The notes under the pieces are model-generated. The model saw only the letters and a list, made by a program, of their open reading frames with translations. It searched no databases and was not told where the DNA came from. From NCBI GenBank assembly GCA_947172415.1, contig OX359201.1, positions 6,498,501-6,562,500 on the forward strand: a DNA stretch of 64,000 nt. The letters run 5' to 3'. How positions within the stretch are numbered: position 1 is the stretch's first letter; the number at the start of each line of letters is the position of its first letter. This document shows positions 58,974 to 64,000 of the stretch, one piece after another. The DNA comes from Chondrosia reniformis. Lineage: Eukaryota > Porifera > Demospongiae > Chondrillida > Chondrillidae. The position numbers and the translations under genes were made by a program.

Positions 58974-60650
58974 GTGTAGTAATGGTTAACAAGTTAAAGG
59001 AGCAGGGCGACTTGCATCAAAAAGCTCTTGCACTAGCCAGGGAGGAGACAAAAAGGAACACTCTAGCGAATAACAGTCAAGTATGGTGTATATTACATTT
59101 TTTTCTTTTTTCTCTTTTTACAATTATACTACATATTCACATACATAGTATATTGACTATGCGTACTAATAGTAGTTTTATAATCTTTTGAATATAGGAA
59201 CTTTTAAATGCTCAAAATATCATAGCTGACTTAAGATCTGAAATTTCAAAATTGGAACTGGAATTAACCAATTATCATAATCTCCAAGAGGAAATGATGT
59301 CACTGCAACAGCAGGTAATGACCTCTTGTGTAAACCTTATTGCTGCAAGTATACAGTTCATGACTATACCTCTAGTTTGTTGCCATGGAGACTGCACACA
59401 CTCGGGTTTTGGAGACTCTTAAGGAACGAGATGTTGAGTGTGAGCAATTACGTCAGTTACTGTCAAAGACTGATTCCACTCAGCCAGAGGTAGAGGGTGT
59501 TAATGAAGAAGAACCTGCCGTTCTGGATGTTAGGGAAAGGAGTATTCACTGGTCTGAAGAGGTCTGTTCCTAGTATAGGTCCAGTGGTATAGGTCAGGTG
59601 GTATAGGTCCAGTGGTATAGGTCCAGTGGTATAGGTCCAGTGGTATAGGTCCGGTGGTATAGGTCCAGTGGTATAGGTCCAGTGGTATAGGTCCAGTGGT
59701 ATAGGTCCAGTGGTATAGGTCAGGTGGTATAGGTCCAGTGGTATAGGTCCAGTGGTATAGGAGTATGGTGCAATGCTTTAATTGCTTCTCTCATTTGATC
59801 TGCTTACAGTTGGTTAAAGATGTAAATAATGATCAAAGTGAACCGAGTGTGGTTGATAAGAGTTTGAGCAATTTGTTGGACAAGAATGCCCAACTGCAGG
59901 CGGATCTCGTAGAGAAGAATCAGGTGCGTACGTAGATGTGGAACCAATTGGTTTAGTTTTACTGAGGTTTGACTGTATGACACAATATAAAGCAAAACAA
60001 TGAATGTAATTATTATGTCTGTTGGTATGCATATACATACATAGATGATTAAAATTCAGCAACAGAAAATGGCTGACTTGAAGAAAGCACTTGCAAGGGA
60101 ATTGGTAAGTTTAGTTTAGTACCAATATTGTCACTCGTGTGCCATCTTGTGTCCTGATTGTACAGTCTCAGAAGGCTCCTCCCACTGGTGACGGTCGTGT
60201 TGTCCCGCCCATACTTCCTGATCGCAGTCAGAGTATTCCTGGTCTCCCTTCCCTCCTTCCACTTCCTGAGGAAGTGCCTAACAGTACAGTTAACTTTCAG
60301 TACTTGAAGCATGTCATCATTAGATACATGTGTAGTCAGGGAGAAGAGGTGAGATGGTTTGCAAATAACGGCAGAAATGTCAGCACGTTTCCTCCTTTCC
60401 TTCAGTCTCGTTATCTTGTCAAGGCCATTTCAACTCTATTAAAGTTCACAGCACAAGAAGAACGTTACATAAAGGATTTCTGTGAATATAAGGTATGAAA
60501 GGATGGTATACTGTACTAATTGTTCACTCATTTTATGTGTCTCTTCCATTCCAGATGTCGTGGTTTGGAGCTCGACCACTCCCTCTCTCCACCATATTGC
60601 AAGACAAAAAGAACAAATCAATAACCAGACTTCCAACAAGTGGTTTTTAA
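57980..60650 (+). CDS. GOLGA1: Golgin-97 (GOLGA1)-like GRIP-domain golgin
   Basis: Ten exons, 57980-58544, 58796-58849, 58980-59080, 59198-59314, 59376-59561, 59810-59923, 60045-60104, 60166-60348, 60406-60492 and 60555-60650, encode 520 aa, shorter than human golgin-97 (767). The start MFKKLKKKIEEG matches the golgin N-terminal motif that captures vesicles (known for golgin-97/245). Exon 1 carries a proline-rich repeat (QSLPPPPL). A coiled coil follows, beginning VLELKKQKEKLEVALEKQQD as in golgin-97. The C-terminus has the GRIP domain (FQYLKHVIIRYM, then LVKAISTLLKFTAQEE), which binds ARL1 at the trans-Golgi, and ends SWFGARPLP. Several introns are ~55-140 bp. The upstream ATG at 57833 is in frame but lies in non-conserved sequence and was not used. 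Confidence 0.92.
58371..58442 (+). repeat. Coding 24-bp repeat (proline-rich) in golgin-97 exon 1
   Basis: Three in-frame 24-bp copies encode QSLPPPPL. They lie between the conserved N-terminal motif and the coiled coil. Confidence 0.9.
58548..58665. repeat. Intronic 18-bp minisatellite
   Basis: About six to seven copies of GTTGCTAGGGTAGCTTCT start just after the exon 1 donor of the golgin-97 gene. Confidence 0.9.
58925..58977. repeat. (CT)n tract before a golgin-97 acceptor
   Basis: A CT-dinucleotide run ends in the TGTGTAG acceptor of exon 3 and acts as its polypyrimidine tract. Confidence 0.85.
59576..59762. repeat. Intronic 14-bp minisatellite
   Basis: About 13 copies of GGTATAGGTCCAGT lie in golgin-97 intron 5. 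Confidence 0.9.
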
Positions 60651-60924
60651 GCTTTTGTTTTCATCTAAATTTACTCATTGTGACTTCAGAACACAACTTA
60701 ATTCTAATTTATAAATGTGTAATTATTAAACAATTTTATTGAAAAAACAATGGACACATGTAGACTTAGATCCATTTCTGGTGAAATAATAGTTCCTGTA
60801 AGTGATAATCTGGCTTCCCTACTACTTGTGGTTTGACCATACCATATATATGGGTGCTTCCTATATGGGTATATATACACCACAGAGGGTTCTGCTTTTC
60901 CAGTTCTGATTATTATTCAACAGG

Positions 60925-62269
60925 ATGAGCCCTATTTCTTTGCTGTTGTTGTTGACTGTCATTTCAAGTAAGTACAACTCTAGATCTGTACTGTGCTAGA
61001 ATCCAGCTCAACCGATTGAATTATACTTATTTTATTTGGGAAGCCACTAACTACTGTAGCTACTACTAATGCACCCAAATGTACTGGAATAAAAATGACT
61101 GAGACTACATCAGTTGTTATAGAAGGAATAAGTGTCTAACTGATCTGATAAAAAATAACTTTCTGTGACTTGATGTTCTTATATGCAGTAGATATTGGTA
61201 GAGAATTTCCAATTGAACTTGATATGAAAATGCACTCCAGTAGTGGAACCTTGTATACCGATCACTGTATTATAATAGTAAATGCACTCCAGTAGTGGAA
61301 CCTCGTATACTGACCACTGTATTATAATAGTAAATGCTGTATATAGCTATGAACATATTTAACAATAATATATAAGTGACAAGAGATCTATATCTCTCTG
61401 TGAAGACTTTGGCTAATGGGATCTCCCAGCCTAAATAAGATTATTAAATTAAATCTACATTTATATCTATCTATTATATTAAAGAGATTTACAACTGTAT
61501 TTGCTATATTCTATAGAGATAGCCTGTCAGTATGAGGTTTCTCTGACTGGTTTATCCTTGGATGAAGATGGAAGGAAGGGTATTGTGAAGGCTACAATAA
61601 CAGGCACAATTAGAGAATATCATGGAAGCATCACCGGAACAGTGTGTGGCTACGTCAATCCAAACACTGCCTCCTTTATCTGCGGTCAGTTAGGGTATGC
61701 CACGGCTCGCAGCTGGGCACTGGCCGGAGACATTGGGTAAGTCAAGGTCCATCCTTGATTTATATTTTGATAACATGTTGCAAAAGTGTGTCATTATTTA
61801 TGTCTCATATGAATGGTTTGATTTTGTAAATTTCATAAATAATCATATTTCTATCTCCTGAATTCTATTTGAACATCAAGGTATCCTTCTAGTCCTGCTG
61901 GTGTAGATAGACACTTCACTTCTTCCCTCTTGGCTCATTAGATATCCCGAAGCAAGTGGATCGACTGAATATCCTGTCTTACGAGCCTTGAACTGCACCG
62001 GCTCTACTAAAATGGAAGATTGTCGCCTAACCGATCCCTATCTCTGCACTCATGCTGACGATTTAGTCATTTATTGCGGTGAGGCAATACGTATACTTAG
62101 TATAGGACCATACTTACTACCCCTCCCTTCCCCCTCCCCCATAGGTGTTACTGCAGGGGAGCTGGCTGGAATTGTGATAGGACTGTTGGGAGGATGTCTC
62201 CTGTTGATTGGCATACTCGTAGTGTGCTGTTGTTGTTGCTATCGGCGACGCAAAATTGGAAACAACTAA
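60925..62269 (+). CDS. Small single-SRCR type I membrane protein, copy A
   Basis: Four exons, 60925-60967, 61517-61736, 61942-62078 and 62145-62269, encode 174 aa. The signal peptide is MSPISLLLLLTVIS. An SRCR-like domain follows: GTITGTVCGY, then FICGQLGYATARSWALAG, with further cysteines in exon 3 (LNCTGSTKMEDCR, then YLCTH and VIYC). The transmembrane helix (IVIGLLGGCLLLIGILVV) leads to a cysteine run and a short basic tail (CCCCCYRRRKIGNN). The CCCCC next to the membrane is a likely palmitoylation site (inference). Scavenger receptor cysteine-rich domains bind diverse ligands and are expanded in sponges. The very short tail has no signalling motif, so it would need a partner or act as a passive binder. 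Confidence 0.87.
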
Positions 62270-62748
62270 ATGGAAGAGAAGGAATAAGATAGGCACGCAA
62301 TGGTGTCACATCAGTAACTTCCAATATATATACCATGCATATTCTTTATAATTACATGTAAAAACACTTTTTATAAGTTGTGCAATAAAATTTGTACTTT
62401 GGATAGCTAATTATAAATATATGTAGGCAGTGTTACTATATTAATCTCAGAGCTTCATTATCACTAGCGGTACCATATAAGTGATGGTAATATTACACAA
62501 AGCAAACATATGTTTGTGAATAAATTGATACATAAACAGTTTAGGAGATGGCATGACATTGGCATTTTAATGAAGTATTTGCTTCAGTGACTGTTTCTGT
62601 TGCATGTTCAGACTTGTAGGAAATTGAATGCTAAATTCTATAACAAGATCACCTCTTGTGGTCGGGTCGTTAGATTGGGGCATCCCCTCCCCCGACACAA
62701 CCTTGGTCTTCCCAGGAGTTACAATCTCATCTCTGATTGCCATTCCAG
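62270..62748. other. Spacer between SRCR copy A and the duplicated golgin exon
   Basis: 3' flank of SRCR copy A. A canonical AATAAA lies at 62384-62389. The rest is AT-rich with no exon seen. Confidence 0.5.
62384..62389 (+). terminator. Poly(A) signal of SRCR copy A
   Basis: A canonical AATAAA lies 115 bp after the stop codon and is followed by a T-rich stretch. Confidence 0.6.
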
Positions 62749-62850
62749 ATGTTGTGGTTTGGAATCTGACCACTCCCTCTTTCCACAATTTTGCAAGACA
62801 ATCAAAAACCAGACTTCCAACAAGTGCATGGTTTTTAGGCTTCTAAATTG
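62749..62850 (+). pseudogene. Degenerate duplicate of the golgin-97 last exon
   Basis: The ATTCCAG acceptor and the exon start are retained, but the copy reads ATG TTG TGG TTT GGA ATC TGA, so it stops after six codons. Later parts still match (ACTTCCAACAAGTG). No other golgin exons accompany it. Confidence 0.88.
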
Positions 62851-63081
62851 ACTTCTTAGCACAACTCAATTCCAAATTTATAAATGTGTAGAAAAATAGC
62901 GTATCTTTACAGTGGGCACATGCAGACTTCAGTTTTGATAGCGTATCAGCACTGGTATGTGTGAGACTGATGACTCACTACTATTGTGGTTTGATCATAC
63001 CATATATGGAGGTGTTTCCTGGAATTTATATGGCTGCCTAAGGACTGAGCTTCTGCTTTTTCCAGTTCATTATTCGACAGT

Positions 63082-64000
63082 ATGAGTCCTATTTCTTTGC
63101 TGTTATTGTTGACTGTCATTTCAAGTAAGTACCACTCTAGATCTGTGCTGGGCTAGAATCCAGCTAAACCTTTAAAAATTGAATTCTTATTTAGCTACTA
63201 CTAACTCACCCAAATATACATGAATAAAAATGACTGAGACTACATCAGTTGTTATAGAAGGAATAAAAGTGTCTAAACGATCTATATAGCTAGTAAATAA
63301 ATAACTCACAGGATGTGTTGGCAGAGAATTTCAAATTAAGGGACCTTAATATGAAAATGCACTCCAGTAGTGGAACCTTGTACGTATATATACTGACCAC
63401 TGTATTTGCTATATTCTATAGAGATAGCCTGTCAGTATGAAATTTCTCTGACTGGTTTATCCTTGGATGGAGATGGAAGGAGGGGTATTGTGAAGGCTAC
63501 AGTAACAGGCACAATTGGAGAATATCATGGAAGCATCACCGGAACAGTGTGTGGCTACGTCAATCCAAACACTGCCTCCTTTATCTGCGGTCAGTTAGGG
63601 TATGCCACGCCTCTCAGCTGGGCACTGGCCGGAGACATTGGGTAAGTCAAGGAGTGTCCTCCATTAATGAGTGTCTACCAACATATCTTTAAGGAGGTAT
63701 TCAGTTCCTATATATCCTTAAACTTCCCATGAAGTCCATGAAAAATCTAATATACCATTTTCCTACATGCTATGCCTATTCTTGACTTTTATTTCGATAA
63801 TATGTTGCAAAAGTGTCATTATTTATGTCTCATATGAATGGTTTGATTTTGTAAATTTTCATAAATAATCTTATTTCTATCTCCTGAATTCTATTTGAGC
63901 ATCAAGGTATCCTTTCTAGTCTTGTTGGTATAGATAGACACTTCACTTCTTCCCTCTTGGCTCATTAGATATCCCGAAGCAAGTGAATCGACTGAAATTC
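63082..64000 (+). CDS. Small single-SRCR membrane protein, copy B (3' end outside window)
   Basis: A tandem paralogue of copy A. Exons are 63082-63124 (signal peptide MSPISLLLLLTVIS), 63422-63641 (SRCR N-terminal part, ACQYEISLTGLSLDGDGRRG and FICGQLGYATPLSWALAG) and 63969 onward (YPEASESTE). Phases and exon lengths equal those of copy A. Replacements include R to G in GTIGEYHG and AR to PL near the domain centre. The transmembrane exon lies beyond the window. The frame is intact, so it is probably functional. Confidence 0.85.

Larger units (their letters stand above)
60544..64000. repeat. Tandem segmental duplication: golgin-97 last exon plus SRCR gene
   Basis: The segment from the golgin-97 last exon (60555) through the SRCR gene is repeated from about 62738 to beyond the window. 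Offsets are 2,194 bp at the golgin exon, 2,157 bp at the SRCR start and 1,905 bp at SRCR exon 2. The second copy therefore has a shorter first intron. The order of parts is the same in both copies. Confidence 0.9.

Overview
This window is animal nuclear DNA and most likely comes from a sponge, probably a demosponge close to Amphimedon. The genes are compact and rich in introns, with GT-AG introns that are often only 50-150 bp long, and they lie close together on both strands. The proteins are clearly metazoan: UBR4, KLHL20, golgin-97, the ciliary proteins DRC11 and LRRIQ3, a DDR-like receptor tyrosine kinase, and SRCR and mucin-like surface proteins. The sponge assignment is an inference from this gene mix and compactness. 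I rebuilt exon structures by hand. In every multi-exon gene the intron phases close the reading frame exactly.

Layout. Positions 1-8259 (+) hold the last 26 exons of UBR4. Positions 8862-11817 (+) encode a mucin-like membrane protein with about nineteen 15-residue repeats. Positions 12166-24985 are a compound satellite: four copies of a ~0.9-1.1 kb unit, each followed by a run of ~170-bp monomers (7, 23, 19 and 3 copies). Positions 26214-27530 (+) encode a type II membrane glycosyltransferase. LRRIQ3 (27721-30926, -) and DRC11/IQCA1 (31026-36564, +) are head to head across 99 bp that contains a full match to the RFX X-box consensus.

Positions 36775-50639 (-) are a receptor cluster. It has three kinase-less membrane proteins with tyrosine-rich tails, next to a DDR-like receptor tyrosine kinase with an Ig-Ig-discoidin-like ectodomain. 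L-threonine aldolase (54259-55359, -) and KLHL20 (55414-57754, +) share another very short divergent promoter. Golgin-97/GOLGA1 follows (57980-60650, +). The window ends with a tandem duplication of a small SRCR membrane protein gene (60925-62269, and 63082 past the end), and each copy is preceded by a copy of the last golgin-97 exon.

The main themes are as follows. (1) Many minisatellites, mostly in introns and spacers and some in coding exons; one of them copies a 3' splice site ten times. (2) Two head-to-head gene pairs with shared promoters. (3) A local cluster of phosphotyrosine-type receptors. (4) A satellite whose monomer is close to nucleosome-repeat length, with a three-monomer higher-order period in one run. 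Family assignments are from recognition of the sequence; no database search was possible.
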